The notes below the pieces were generated by a model, which searched no databases, was not told the origin of the DNA, and saw only the letters and a list, made by a program, of their open reading frames with translations. From Xylaria sp. FL1777 (taxonomy: Eukaryota; Ascomycota; Sordariomycetes; Xylariales; Xylariaceae), in NCBI GenBank assembly GCA_022578965.1, contig MU400513.1:310001-374000 (forward strand): a stretch of DNA of 64,000 nt, given 5' to 3'. Position 1 is the stretch's first letter. Every line of letters starts with the position of its first letter. Positions 1-11,482 of the stretch are shown here, in pieces. The translations under genes were made by a program, and so were the position numbers.

Positions 1-55
1 GTCATCCGCCGTTCGCGTCTCTCTATTCCGCTCTTCCCTTCGTAACATCGTTAAC

Positions 56-1123
56 TTAGAAGACCTCGACCAGGTTGGCAGGTAAAGAGCCTGGGGAAAT
101 TGTTAACGTCTGAATTCAGAGTAGTAGATTTGCGGATGACTACGTACCTGAGACACCACCGAAGTGGCCAACGCCTTGAACGCTAGCGTCTGGGAAACTG
201 CCGGCGGCGCAAGTGACGGCGCACACGCAGGCTCCGGCCACAATCTGTCCGGTGCCGGTCTGAATAGAGCCTCCTGCAGAGGCAGTCTCAGTGGCACCAG
301 CAACCGAGGTGGCACTGGCTACGCTTGTGGCGGCATCACTAGCGATGGCACTTGATGTGGCATTGCCGGTAATGGCGCTGCCGGCACCCTGGCCCTTCTG
401 CGCGATGGCCATCGCCTGGAAGAGGGCCTGAGTCTTTGCGGCGGTTGGGTTGATAGAGAACACCATGCCCTTGCCACAGTGGCCGGTCTGCTTGCAGTAG
501 AACCCTTTTTAAGGATATTAGTAACGGGACGATACGGGAAAATGGTCGTTGACGCAAAACTTACAGACGGGGTCGGTGTTCATGACTTGCATGGCAACCT
601 GGGGAGCAGGAACGACGGCATTGTCCTTGTTAGGCTGGAAGTTCGAGTCCAAACCACCCTCCAACGGATCACAAGGCGCGGCGAAGCTAGACTGAGTAAC
701 AGTGTGGTTCTGGCTCATGAAGGTGAAGATAACCATATCGCCTACAGCTGCCTGGATTTCGGATGGCGAATAAGCTAAACCTGCAGAACCGCCAACCTGA
801 ACCGTGTGAGTAGCGCCCGTTCCAGCTACTGTCGTCGTGGCACCGGCGGAGATGGTCGCGGTTCCTACTGTGGTCTCTGCGGCGCCGGCTGTAACTGTCT
901 GCGTCACCGTGACGGCTTGGTTGATTGTTGTCGTCTGCGCATTGTTTCCGGGGTTCACCCAGACAATTATAATCTGAGTGTTGCTAGCCTCGACAGCTAC
1001 ACCGTTGCCACCACCAAGGCGTTGTAAATGACCATTTCGTGCCTCTACAGGGTAGACATTTCGGATAGCCTTAGCCATGGCGAGAGGAGCCATGGCCAGC
1101 GAGAGAGCGGCTAAGTACTTCAT
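56..1123 (-). CDS. Secreted cupredoxin-domain protein (extracellular serine-rich type)
   Basis: Model of three exons, 1123-565, 504-148 and 90-56, giving 316 aa; introns of 60 and 57 nt with GTAAGT and GTACGT donors, and both joins keep frame. A hydrophobic signal peptide covers about residues 1-19. The cupredoxin fold lies at about 105-205. All four type-1 copper ligands are visible: His140 (QNHTVTQ), Cys190 and His195 (VWFYCKQTGHC) and Met200 (GKGM). The VWFYC motif appears only after removing intron 1, which supports the splice. Residues 205-316 form an Ala/Ser/Thr/Gly-rich tail with a Cys cluster (ACVCAVTC), as in fungal extracellular serine-rich proteins. Without the last intron the protein ends three residues after GVSG; with it, the end is GSLPANLVEVF, which resembles family members as I remember them. 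Role is inferred: secreted or wall-associated copper protein. The exact substrate or partner is unknown. Confidence 0.88.
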
Positions 1124-3327
1124 GGTGAATTGTATAGGAAGGAGTTAACGTGATAGTGATGGGGCAGTAAAGAACGTCAAAGAGAGCTCCTCCTCGAGAG
1201 GTGACCCAACGAGTATATTCCTGAAAAAGACCGTGACGATCGTGGAATCTGGCAATTAGGAGACGTGGGAATAGCGAGGCCCTGCTCGTAATGAAGTGAA
1301 ATGAATGGTAGGGAGGATAGGAGAGGAAGGAAAGAAAGAGAGAATTAGCAGCACCGTGGTCTAAAGAAGAGATGAAGAAGAAACAAACAACCTACCAGCC
1401 GGGGACCTCATGGCTTAAATCGAGCATGAACATCCGGCGGATCAATGTCAGAGGCCAGGATCTCCGTGTCCATGTCGCAACCCCCGGGCGCCTTAGGAGG
1501 TGATCTCGAAACAACGCCAGGGGACCATGGCGCCCACGGCGAGGCGAGGATGCATCTCGGGGGAGTCAGCGTCCGATCCCAGACCCTGATACAGTGAAGC
1601 GAGGACAGCTGGGTTCAGACGGAGATTGGATGCGTGCTACTGGTTAGAATGGCTAGGATGCAGATGCAGAGTCGAGGATTGCGGCTCTCTACTATGAGCT
1701 ACCATTAGTCTATAAGCCATGTGTGTGGGGAGGGTGCCGGCACTAGGCCTTGCCCAGGGGCTAGGGGCGTGACAGAATCGTTTTGGTGGTGTTTTGCGTT
1801 GGTCGCTTAAGTGTGTGAGAACCGCCATTGCTTGCTGGGGCCCTGGACAACGGGCGGCTTGAGCGAGCCTAAGTACCTACTCATTAAGAGGCACTCAAGA
1901 TTAGACCAGTAAATTTGTACAGAGTTGCAGCTTGTACATTTATATGGTACTATTTAGTTTATTGACTGATTAATTAATTAATTGATTGATTTGTTCGTTT
2001 ATTTCTTAGTTCGTATAATATACTGCGTAGGATATGAGATGGACTGAAGGTTGAGAACTTGCTTGTGGCGTGGGTTAGGTTAGGTGGTATAGATTCAATA
2101 GTGGAGAGATAAGAAGTTCTACACCCCTAGGTAACCGTTTGAACTGGCAGTTAGTGTAGATAGGATGTATGAGTAAACTGGGGATTCTAGACTTCCTTTG
2201 GTGACTTGGCACAGCCAGGACCACTATCTACCATGTGCAGGCTAGCGCCTTGGGCTCTGGAGCAGCTAGATTCGGTTATGGTTGTCTCCGTGTTGCCATA
2301 GCGTTTCCCCCTTTCTTCCAACGTCCACTCAAATGCTACCTTAACAGATGACTTATACAGTATCTACCTAGATCCCTTATGGAGAACCTTGTTGCTCATA
2401 TTGTCAAGTACAATCCCATCACGTTTCACACTCTCTTTTCAGCGAACGCGACAAATGAGAGAGGAGCCTTATTACAAGCCTTGTTGCATGCCTTCGTGAT
2501 TGCCGATGCCGGATAAGCTCGCTTGTATCTCTCTGCCATCCTCAGTAGCAGGAGACATTCATCCTTCCCGCAATCACCCAACTCATCTCGGCTCAGTGTC
2601 CTGGCACGGGTCCGGCTTCAGGTGTTCACGGATTGCTCCGAGCAGCCGGTCAAAGTTTCCACGTGTAGATGGAGGCTTGGACTCAAGATGTTTACAAGTC
2701 TGGAGGCCTCTCTCGAAAGGAATTAATTCATTTGATAACATGATACGCCAGCTGTAGATGATTCCCGAGCCACAAATAAAAAAAGGAAGGGGGAAAAAAA
2801 GAGCGAGGATTCGGATGTCGAAAAAGCCATACGCAGTAAACCCCGTGAATGTTTCTAAGTGCTCCCATTTAGACAGATACCATTGCTTCAGTACATTTAT
2901 ACTAGACATGATCATAATCCTCTTACGGGTGAAGAAACATATAATCAATGTGATGGTCATGATTTTGTTTAATGACTGATTCATCGCTATACATATCATC
3001 AGTTATCGTGAATGACTTGTTGCATGCATAATAAATTGTCTCACAGTGTTTTGTTCGTTTCCTCATCGCTCTACACATAGATAAAGAAATGTTTCTATGA
3101 GGTTCAGAACAAGAGGCTTGTCGAGAACCACAATGTTATCGGGATTCTTGGAGGTGATACATGGCTTGCCGCAGCTTTGATGGATTCCCTGAGGCTAACG
3201 TCAACCGGCATACTGCTTATAACGTGCCACGTTCCAGACCCATGTCAGATCGATAACTCACTTTACGCAGCTAGCCATTCGCTGCCCGAGTCAATGAGAT
3301 CCTAGATAGGTCCTACACCAAAGTACC
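1124..3327. other. Spacer between cupredoxin gene and SMN; no gene seen
   Basis: The first few hundred bases are the promoter and 5' leader of the cupredoxin gene, including a purine-rich tract at about 1315-1385. The rest is AT-richer, with short repeats near 1965-1995 (TTAATTAATTAATTGATTGAT) and two TTAGGT units near 2073-2085. One TACTGCGTA element lies at 2021-2029. The open frames here are short and show no domain, codon bias or splice pattern. Confidence 0.6.
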
Positions 3328-4091
3328 TTAATCTTGGGATGAATTGTGCTGGCCTTCGTAATAACCAGTATAGTAGCCGGCATAATACCACGACATGAGA
3401 AGTCTTTTTAGTCCTTCATCTTGTACTACCAATTGTCAGTAAGGCTCTTAGATAAAGACACAACGATCGCAAATACGTAGTATAAAAGGCTCAGCAGGGG
3501 GGTGTTCCCAAGTTTGGGTGCAAAGGACTGATGATGCATACTTGTAGCTAGTAGACCTGCCGGAGCTGGAGGGTGACTATGCTGGGGTGCCGCATTTCCG
3601 GTTTCCTGTCTATCATTCTGCATCTTGTTAATATCCTGGGGAGGAATCAAGGCCAAGCTTTGGGCGTGCTAGGGATCTTCTAAGGAGCCGGGATAATGCA
3701 GCACTCACGGAGCCGTCCTCTCTCATCTCGGAAGCCGTTTCGAGTTTTGCACGGTCTGGTGAATTGTCGATCTCATGTAGACTCTGCTTGGCATCTGAAG
3801 GGCTGCTTTCCATGATTGTCCTATTAGTAATTTGGGAACAAAACGCCGGGTGGTCCTTGCGCGGAGGGCATCTTACTCTTCATCCTTAGGCTTGAGCAGA
3901 TCATTCACGTTGCCGCCATTTCTATGGATGCTATGATATTTCTGCAAGAGATCAGCCACATATTCGGGACTTAATGGTTGGAACTCTATAGATGGTACCT
4001 TGTATTCCTCCAAAGCCTGATCCCAGGAGTCAATCAAAGCCGAATCGTCCCATATTTCATTGTGTGTCAGTTCTTGTTGCCCAGAAGCCAT
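3328..4091 (-). CDS. smn1: SMN-family protein (survival motor neuron homologue)
   Basis: Five exons (4091-3999, 3941-3877, 3820-3709, 3635-3557, 3425-3328) give 148 aa; introns are 57, 56, 73 and 131 nt. The N-terminus holds the Gemin2-binding region (IWDDSALIDSWDQALEEYK joined to KYHSIH). The C-terminus holds the YG box (SWYYAGYYTGYYEGQ, about residues 128-142), which drives SMN oligomerisation. The last exon is outside any long open frame and was found from the YG box. Like fission yeast Smn1, it lacks an obvious Tudor domain. Role from the family: Sm-ring assembly on spliceosomal snRNAs, in cytoplasm and nucleus. The gene is divergent from the Nop15-like gene, sharing a 574-bp promoter. 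Intron 1 is 57 nt with no stop, so read-through would add 19 residues inside the Gemin2-binding helix. Confidence 0.9.
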
Positions 4092-4665
4092 TCTGTTTGT
4101 TGAATACCTAGATATGAAGACCGTAGGCACTGAGAATGAGGGCTCAAGAGTGGCCAATAGTAACTTAAGTAGAGGGAGGTAGGTACTTAGATGAAATATG
4201 TGTAGGCAACTTCTCTAGGCTGAAGCTCCCTAGATCATTCAGTTTGAAGGGCTGTATCGACAGTGCATGGGATGCTTTTAGCTTGATGACGATTTGCTCA
4301 AGCACCACGAACTTCTATTGCAGTGAAAAGACACCTTCAACATCAACAAAAGTGAAGCTTGCTGTGTAGGTAGGTATCTTTGGTTGCCTACCTTTAGGTA
4401 AGTCCCTATGTATGTGAGTGACCCGTCAATCACTGGTGCTAGTGATGGGAGCTTATCTCCATTCTAGGAATGGTGCAGGGACTAGTACCTGAAAGCTTCA
4501 ATGTTACAGTACTTATCGGCTTATCAGAAACTCGGTGGGGTAAGGCGCCGCCCTCACCGCCAAAATTTCGACGGCAGAATTTTTGATACGCCAAATCCAA
4601 TTCAATCTGTTTCGTAGTGGTATTCTAACTTGATGAATGTGTTGTTACATGCACCCGCCTTCACG
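4092..4665. promoter_or_regulatory. Divergent promoter of SMN and Nop15-like genes
   Basis: A 574-bp intergenic stretch between two start codons pointing apart. It holds TAGGTAGG/CCTACC microrepeats near 4170-4190 and 4365-4405, with the latter forming an imperfect inverted arrangement. No TATA box is convincing. An upstream in-frame ATG at 4633 lies before the chosen Nop15 start. Confidence 0.6.
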
Positions 4666-5941
4666 ATGCCAGAACTACGATCAAGAAAGATATCTGCTGA
4701 TAAGTCTCTGCCCAAAGAGAAAATATCGAGCAAGCGCAAAGGTTCATTTTTTTACCTGCAAGCCGCAAGTTATCTAACTAACACAGTCCTCCAGCAGCCG
4801 CGAATGACGATTCGTCCCCAATTGCAACAAAGAAAGTGAAGGAAGATGTACAACCTAAGAAGATTAAACGATCGGCTTCTATAACGAAACGCAAAGAAAA
4901 ACCCGCCCTAGATGACGATGAGAGCCGAGTTTCTGAAGACGATGAAGCACTAGCTCTGGCCAAAATAGTCGACAGCGACGATGAGGAGGATAATACAACT
5001 CCTGGCGAAGATATAAAAGACTTAGACTTGCCAAAGGTATCGAAACAAGTCACAAAAGCATCCAAGTCAGATGATAGCGAACCTGGAGTCGTATACGTAT
5101 GTCATAAAGTACACATCAAAGGGTCGGCATGGATACTAATTGTTAGTTAGATTGGCCGAATTCCTAGGGGATTCTATGAGCACCAGATGCGCGAATACTT
5201 TTCCCAATTTGGGCAAGTCAATAAGATCAGGATGTCTCGGAATAAAGCAACGGGGCAGTCCAAGCACTTCGCTGTATGTGTGAATCCTCATAACATGATA
5301 TTTGGCCATGCTTGGAAAGAACAGGGACTGATGGCTCAACCCTATAAACTTGAAACCTGGGATCTGCTAACATATTGTCTTTGTAGTTCATTGAGTTTGC
5401 GGAAATTGGTGTAGCTGAGATAGTTGCGAAGACTATGGTAATACATCCACTACATTTCGTGTGCTACGCTAGTCTAACCTGTTACTAGGATAACTATTTA
5501 CTGGCTAATCACATCCTGAAAGTCAAGATGGTACCAAAGTCACAAATCCACGAGAAACTCTGGATCGGCGCAAACAAACGCTTCAAGAAGGTACCTTGGA
5601 ACAAGATGGCCGGAAACAAACTTAAGAAACCCCTTTCCGAATCTGCTTGGACAGAAAAGATTTCGAAAGAAGAGGCCAAGCGAAATCAGCGAGCGAAGAA
5701 GTTGTTGGAATTGGGCTACGAATTTGAGGCGCCAAAACTCAAGACCGTCCATGATGCGGATGATAGTACTGCTGCCCTTGAAGCTGCCGAGGATGTTGCT
5801 CCAAAGGCTATCGAGCCCGCGCCCCAACCAAATGAAGCAAAGGGTGAACCGGCATCTACAACGAAGACTGCCAAAGGCGATAAAAAACCAGCTGCCAAAA
5901 CCAGCAAGAAGACGAAGAAAGGAAAGAAGGCGGTGTCATAG
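4666..5941 (+). CDS. nop15: Nop15/NIFK-like nucleolar RRM protein
   Basis: Five exons (4666-4741, 4795-5096, 5151-5273, 5387-5437, 5489-5941) give 334 aa. One RRM spans about residues 124-200: RNP2 is VVYIGRIP, formed across intron 2, and RNP1 is KHFAFIEF, formed across intron 3. Before it lies a Lys-rich and acidic region; after it comes the conserved tail typical of Nop15 and human NIFK ([20 protein letters not shown]) and a Lys/Ala/Pro-rich C-terminus. Family role: 60S pre-rRNA processing, binding near ITS2 in the nucleolus. Intron 1 has a weak donor (GTTCAT) but good CTAAC branch points and is needed to keep frame. I chose the ATG at 4666 (MPELRSRK) over the in-frame ATG at 4633; the choice is not certain. 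Confidence 0.9.
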
Positions 5942-7069
5942 ACACGAGATAGAACAGGCGTGACGTTACGATGGTACATAGTAATGAATTGCTGACATCC
6001 AGGTTGACAACTGTCAGTCTTATTATTGAATTGTGTGCATCCCTTGCCCTTTCAATGCGAATACTTTGCGAAATGCAAGGTTTACCTGACCAATCTGTCA
6101 GAGAAATGAGTATTCGGAGTCTTTAAAATTAATTATGCTGGCATCACCGTAATACTACTAAGTGGGTAGTAGCAAATGCTTCATAGAGGAAAGTCAACAA
6201 GATGTATGCACATAGCGAACCCACGATGCTACTATCATACAGCAAAAGTGAGATTATAAAGGCACTTAATTGTTCTACTTCAACCAGAACTCAGTGGACA
6301 GGCCAAGAAAACAACGACAAAAGCTGTCGGGTTAGGCGAGTTCGAGAATCGGGTTCCAGAGAAGGGGAAATATGTGAAGAAGGAAGAGAAGGCTGAAAAC
6401 CGGAGCAAATTGAAATTTGGGATTTTATTTGCTACTGCAGGTTGGAAACTCCATTTAGACGCTGGGCCAATCACGCAACTGGCTCTGTACCTAACCATCC
6501 AAGTGGTAGACGATATAAGACCTTCCTTATCTCGATTCGCAGCGAAAACATCTCAATAATCACAAGGTATTTTTTACGAATATAATAGACTGATTTTTCT
6601 ATCTCAAAGTTACCTAGGTATATATTTGATATGAATGTAACGTGCTTGTGTCCTATGGGGTACCTGCGCCATGATCGTAAGCCTTGGCCTTAAAAATAGT
6701 ATGTCAGACCTTGTGATATCTGCCAACTGCCACCAGTTGTTAATCTTGTGTCAGACAGATAGCAGTGGCTATTAGCAGTGGTTACCATGCGCAGACTGCC
6801 CAAGTAGGCAATGCCAGCGAGTGCATACCGCACCTACCGTGTGCAGCGACTGTGTTCTCTGCTGGGTCTGGAACTTGTTGCTAGTTCTGGCAGCCAAGGT
6901 CGTCGAGACAGGCTAGTCTGATATTCGCAACCGAGATGCGCGATTCTCGTCCAACTTCAAAGCGCTGATATTTGCAATATAGCGCCCTTTAATAACGCAG
7001 TACACGCTCCTTGTTCCGCTGTCCAATGCCCCCCGAATCGGAGAAAATACGACTGCCTAGACAGTGACG
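5942..7069. other. Spacer between Nop15-like gene and Rud3-like gene
   Basis: Holds the 3' end of the Nop15-like transcript and the promoter of the golgin gene. One exact TACCTAGGTA palindrome lies at 6611-6620. A short open frame at about 6202-6396 has no domain and no splice support, so I leave it out. Confidence 0.6.
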
Positions 7070-8856
7070 ATGTCGCCTACCGAGCCCACCCAGCAAGCCA
7101 GTTCAAGTCAGTACTCGAGGGCACCTTGGTTTTCTGGCGTAGGATGTGTCCGCTGATGATGCCACCCTAGCTCCAAAAAAGAAGAACAACAAGAAGAAAA
7201 AGAATGCCGCCAAGTCGAAGCCTGCCGAAGACGGCGCCAGGGCGGGCCAGAATGGCGAGCCCCACGACAACGACGGCGATCAGTCCGACGACGACGAAGT
7301 GGCGGCCATTGCAACTGCGGTATGACACAGATACAAACGTGTCACTTTGACGTTTCCATAATGCTAACGGCGCGATCCAGAGCAACTCGAAGGGTGATGC
7401 AAATGGCCATGACGCTTCACCATCAACGAATGGACACCCCCTTGAACAAACGTCATCTGACCCCGACACAACGGCGCGGCTCGACGCGATGACAAAAGAA
7501 CGAGAAGCGCTCAAGGTAGAAGTGGAAGAACTTAGGAAACAGCTCGAAACTATACAAGCTGCCCACACTCAAGAGACCACACAACTAAAGTCTGAGCTGG
7601 AAGAAGTCGAGGCGGCCAAGGAACAAGTGGAGGAGCAATACCAAACCCTTGTTGACAGGGTCGAAAAGATTAAGGAGAGCGTCGGTATTAGACTAACGCG
7701 AGGCAAAGAAGAGCTAGAGGAGGCCAATCAGCGCATAGAAGAGCTCGAGGCGCAAAGCGAAGACCTCCAGAAGGGCAATCAAGCCTTCCAAGAAGAGATC
7801 GCTGGATTACAGACAGAACTACAAGATGCCACAAGAGAGCTATCTAGCCTACGTAGTCGGAACAACCTTTCGCAACAGAACTCACTAAAGGAGAAGGAGG
7901 ACATGACTCGCCAGATCCAGCACCTTAGAGAAGAAGCCGAAGCAGCTAAAGACGCTATGGGCGATTGGGAAGTCCTGGCGATGGAGGAACGCTCAATTAG
8001 AGAGAGTTTAGCCGAGAAGGCCTCGGCGCTCGAAGAGCAACTCGCGAGTCTTAGAGAGAATTATGAGCGGGCAGCATCCGAGCGAGATACTCAGTCACAA
8101 GCAGTCGATAGCCTTCAAAGAGCGCTCCAAGAAATCCAGGAAGCTCGGAAGAGAGAGCTACGAGAAATGGTAGAGACTTCCGAAGAGCAACTTCAAGCGC
8201 TGAAGAAGCTCGTCCACGAAGCCGACGCAAGGGCGTCAGAAGCAGAAACAGCGAGAGCATCGTTACAGAAGGAACTAGAGCGGACGTCCCCATTTGAAAA
8301 AGAGGTCAAGGAAAAGAACCTTCTTATCGGCAAACTGCGTCATGAGGCTATTGTTCTCAATGATCATTTGACAAAAGCTCTGCGGTATTTAAAGAAAACA
8401 AAACCCGAGGAGAGTATTGACAGGTCCGTTTAGCCCATCGAGTTTGTTGTGGCAGCGATACTAATACTATCTAGACAAATTGTCACAAATCACTTTCTTC
8501 AATTCCTTGCCTTGGACCGCTCAGACCCCAAGAAATTCCAGATTCTTCAAGTTATTGCTGGATTACTAAATTGGACAGACGAGCAAAGGGAACAGGCTGG
8601 GCTGGCACGTCCAGGAGCATCCAGCAACTCCCTTCGTCTCCCTACATCTCCGTTCCACAGGACACCTAGTACGCCGTCCCTCAACGCGGAGTTCTTCTCG
8701 GAGCCCACTCCCACCTCTGCTACCAAGGAGTCGCTTGCCGATCTATGGGCTGGTTTCCTAGAAAGAAGCGTAGAAGAAGGCTCTCAGGGCCCATCAAGGA
8801 AGGGAAGCATGTCGAGTATAGCAGCAGGTCCCAAAACGGAGACTAAAGGTAGTTAA
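7070..8856 (+). CDS. rud3: Rud3/GMAP-210-type golgin with GRAB domain
   Basis: Four exons (7070-7106, 7171-7319, 7381-8423, 8475-8856) give 536 aa. A Lys-rich and then acidic N-terminus leads into a long heptad-rich coiled coil (about residues 80-365; Glu/Leu/Gln-rich). Residues about 367-430 match the GRIP-related Arf-binding (GRAB) domain (FEKEVKEKNLLIGKLRHEA, then VTNHFLQFLALDRSDPKKF after the last intron, then LNWTDEQREQAGL). The C-terminus is Ser/Pro-rich and probably disordered. Family role: cis-Golgi tether that binds GTP-Arf and helps ER-to-Golgi traffic. The first intron must end at 7170; the nearer AG at 7142 leads to an immediate stop. Confidence 0.88.
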
Positions 8857-9527
8857 ACGCGAAGTGTATATCACTTGACAACCTTGCCCTGCTTGATCCA
8901 AGCACCTGTGTTTTGTCTCCTCATGACATCAAGCTACAATGTACGGATTACAAAGAGCAAAGCATTCATCATGGCGTTTCACGGTAACTGGGACATTACT
9001 GGGAGACCTGATATCATTCAGAGATGGCTTATATGATCTCTTGCATTTCGTTTTTGGATCTTTGTCCTCTTTTTGATCTCCATCACTTCTAGCCCACGCC
9101 TGTCTGTCACATCATTGTCGTCGTCCGATTATAGCCTCTTTTTTCTTGCATCGTAAGGCGAGTCGAGTCGAGTTGAGTTTGGACCGACTGTGTTAGCAAT
9201 AGTGTTGTAACATTGTAAAGAACTTGCAACGTCCCAAGAGACATACAATCAATCTGGGTATTCGTTTCCCACATTTCTGAAGAATAAATTGTGACTCTCT
9301 CTGGGGGCCGATATAATGAGCATATATACACGTTTATTCGTTACGTATCCTTGGGTATTTATTTACCAGCTGTCTATTGATGGTAGGTAGGTATCTAGTA
9401 CAAAAATGTCAGGCGAGCCATGCATGCATGCATGCATCCTTGGTCTATGCCACGTCCGAAACTTTATAACAATCCCGCATAAACGCCTTCGCCGGTATAT
9501 ACACACACACACGCATGTCTATAGATA
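8857..9527. other. Convergent 3' region
   Basis: Lies between the 3' ends of the golgin gene (+) and the membrane protein gene (-). It contains a short CATG repeat at 9418-9437 and AT-rich stretches likely to be polyadenylation regions. No gene is visible. Confidence 0.6.
9418..9437. repeat. CATG tetranucleotide microsatellite
   Basis: About five tandem TGCA/CATG units in the 3' flank of the membrane protein gene. The unit is self-complementary. Confidence 0.8.
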
Positions 9528-10715
9528 CTATAGTGATCGAACAGGAGCATGACCAGGAACATTCGGGAACGGCTGCGGCTGCGGTAGCATGTTGGTGGCG
9601 TAGTTCTCGGCGTCCCGCGAGATGTCCTGGATGTTGATGCGGTTGGCGAGGGCGTCGTTGATGCCCTCGATGACCTCGCGGTCCTCGAGGACCTCGCGCA
9701 TGACGCGGCCCTCGTGCGTCCAGTACGCCGCGGTGCGCGTGCGCAGGCCGTCGTCGCGCAGCGTCGTGTTCTTGATGATGCCCACGGCACTCAGCCGGCT
9801 CTTGGTGGCCAGCAGCTGGCGCGTGACGGCCTCGACGCGGGCCGCGGGGCCCGGCGGCGTCGCGAACAGCCGGTTCGTCGCGGACGCCCACACGAGCGTC
9901 GCCATGCCGGCGTCCAGAACCCCCAGCAGCGCGTACCGCGACATGCGCATCCACCAGTAGAACGGCTCGATGTCCTCGAGCCGCCGCGTCTGCGCGTTCG
10001 CCGTGTGGTTGTACCCGCCCACCACCAGCAGGTCGAGGCCGGCCAGCACGGCGCTCGCGGTGGCGGCGACGAAGCGCCAGCGCCGCGCCTCGGCGTCGGC
10101 GGCGAGGAGCGTCGACGTCGCGAGGCTGAGGACCACGAGGTTGAGGAGGTGCGGGGCTAGTAATAGCGGCACCGCGTAGTAGAGGTAGGTCTGCGGCTCC
10201 TCGGAGGTGCAGAAGGGACAGGACGCCAGCACCTCGGGGCCGTACTGCAGGTACAGCAGGCGGGACTCGAGGTTGACGAACTTGGCGCGCAGCGCGGCGT
10301 CCGTCTGCGTCAGGACATTGTCGGGCCGCAGCGCCGCGAGGCGCGTGAAGAGCACGTCTGATGGGATCTGCAGGCGCGAGGATGTGAGGGTGAAGACGTT
10401 CTCGGGGGCGAACAACGGGGTGGAGAGGGCGAGGAGCACGAGGGAGACGGAGGCGAGGATGATGATGGCGCGCAGGGCGGGCGCTGAGAGGGGCTTTGTG
10501 CGGCCGCTCGTGGCTTTCGAGGAGGTACGCAGTCGCTGGTAGTAGCCTATTGCCTTGGGGAGGAGGGCTGGGCCGAGGAGGATGAGGAGGGCCTTGATGC
10601 TGTGCGTTGTGTAAGTCAGTGTCTTGTCTTGATAGGTGGACGGTGCAGTGTGATTTCGGTCGGGGTACGAGCTGGACTTGTTGTTTACTTACTTCCCCCA
10701 CGAAATGGAAACCAT
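9528..10715 (-). CDS. Conserved fungal multi-pass membrane protein, function unknown
   Basis: Two exons, 10715-10693 and 10599-9528, with a 93-nt intron (GTAAGT donor), give 364 aa starting MVSISWG. I see about five membrane segments: near residues 8-27, 43-64, a pair in the middle (LYYAVPLLLAPHLLNLVVL and the stretch around SAVLAGLDLLVVGGY), and one near YALLGVLDAGMATLVWASA. A possible zinc- or disulfide-type pair (CPFC) lies in the first large loop. The sequence resembles uncharacterised proteins conserved in Sordariomycetes, as I remember them; I cannot assign a function. The coding sequence is very rich in G and C at third positions, which creates long spurious frames on both strands. The GC bias stops at the intron and flanks. 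Confidence 0.8.
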
Positions 10716-11482
10716 GGCGGGCTATCTTCTCTGTGGTATTCTCATTCTGTTGTGTAGAAGAATAGGGCTTGATCTGTCTTTTATGTCGAGCACAATGCTT
10801 CTTTGTTGTTAGGTTGTGAGGCCAGATGTTCGTTCTCGGCCTCGTCATAGGTAACCTTGTAAGTTGTACCCTAGGTACCTACCTACCTGCCTATGCCTAG
10901 TTGAGCTTCAACGTCTTGAACCCCACCAACGGCGGCGCTAATGCTCGGGTGCCCAGAAAGTTGCGCTTATTTATAGAATTACGTTATTTGATTGGCTCAT
11001 TACTTCACTAGTGTCCACTGTAGTTTTCCTCTCGTTCATAAATTCTCCCGAGAGCTTAATTTTCCTTCTCTTTATCTTTTTCACACCGCAAACAATGGTA
11101 TGCAGCCATGGAAGACATTATATTGTGCGCACACTTCAAATTTCACGCGTGGTCTGGCTAGACTGGTACCTATCTAGGAAGACGACGTAGGAGCTGTCGA
11201 TTCAGTCTGTGATTATTCAGATCAGCTAGATGGCATATCGGTGATACAGGTAAGGTAGTAAGACCATTCCTGGCACTTTCGAAGCTTTGGCGATCTTTCT
11301 TCTCAGTGGTCGCTAGAGTCAAAAGGTAGCCTAGATCGACCCAAAGTACTCTGCCAAGAGTCATCTCAATCGTGTTACAGAGTCCTAGCCTTTGCGCAAT
11401 GATACACTCTGCGTCAAAATAGATGAGAGACATGCCCTTGTACTCGCTTCCCTTCTATGTGTATGCGGTCGACCTCGTGCCA
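10716..11482. other. Spacer upstream of membrane protein gene, downstream of Get1
   Basis: Promoter of the membrane protein gene followed by the 3' flank of Get1. It includes a TAGGTACCTA palindrome at 10872-10881 followed by CCTACC repeats. No gene is supported. Confidence 0.55.

Noticed and set aside
2071..2090. TTAGGT units as telomere-like sequence
   Set aside because: Only two imperfect units (TTAGGT rather than TTAGGG); no array.
2583..2999. 138-codon minus-strand frame upstream of SMN
   Set aside because: No domain, mixed composition, no splice support; typical chance frame.
9445..10848. 467-codon minus-strand open frame and several antisense frames over the membrane protein gene
   Set aside because: They are Arg/Pro/His-rich shadows created by GC-rich third positions. 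The alternative frame contains the membrane helices and splices cleanly to an upstream MVSISWG exon.
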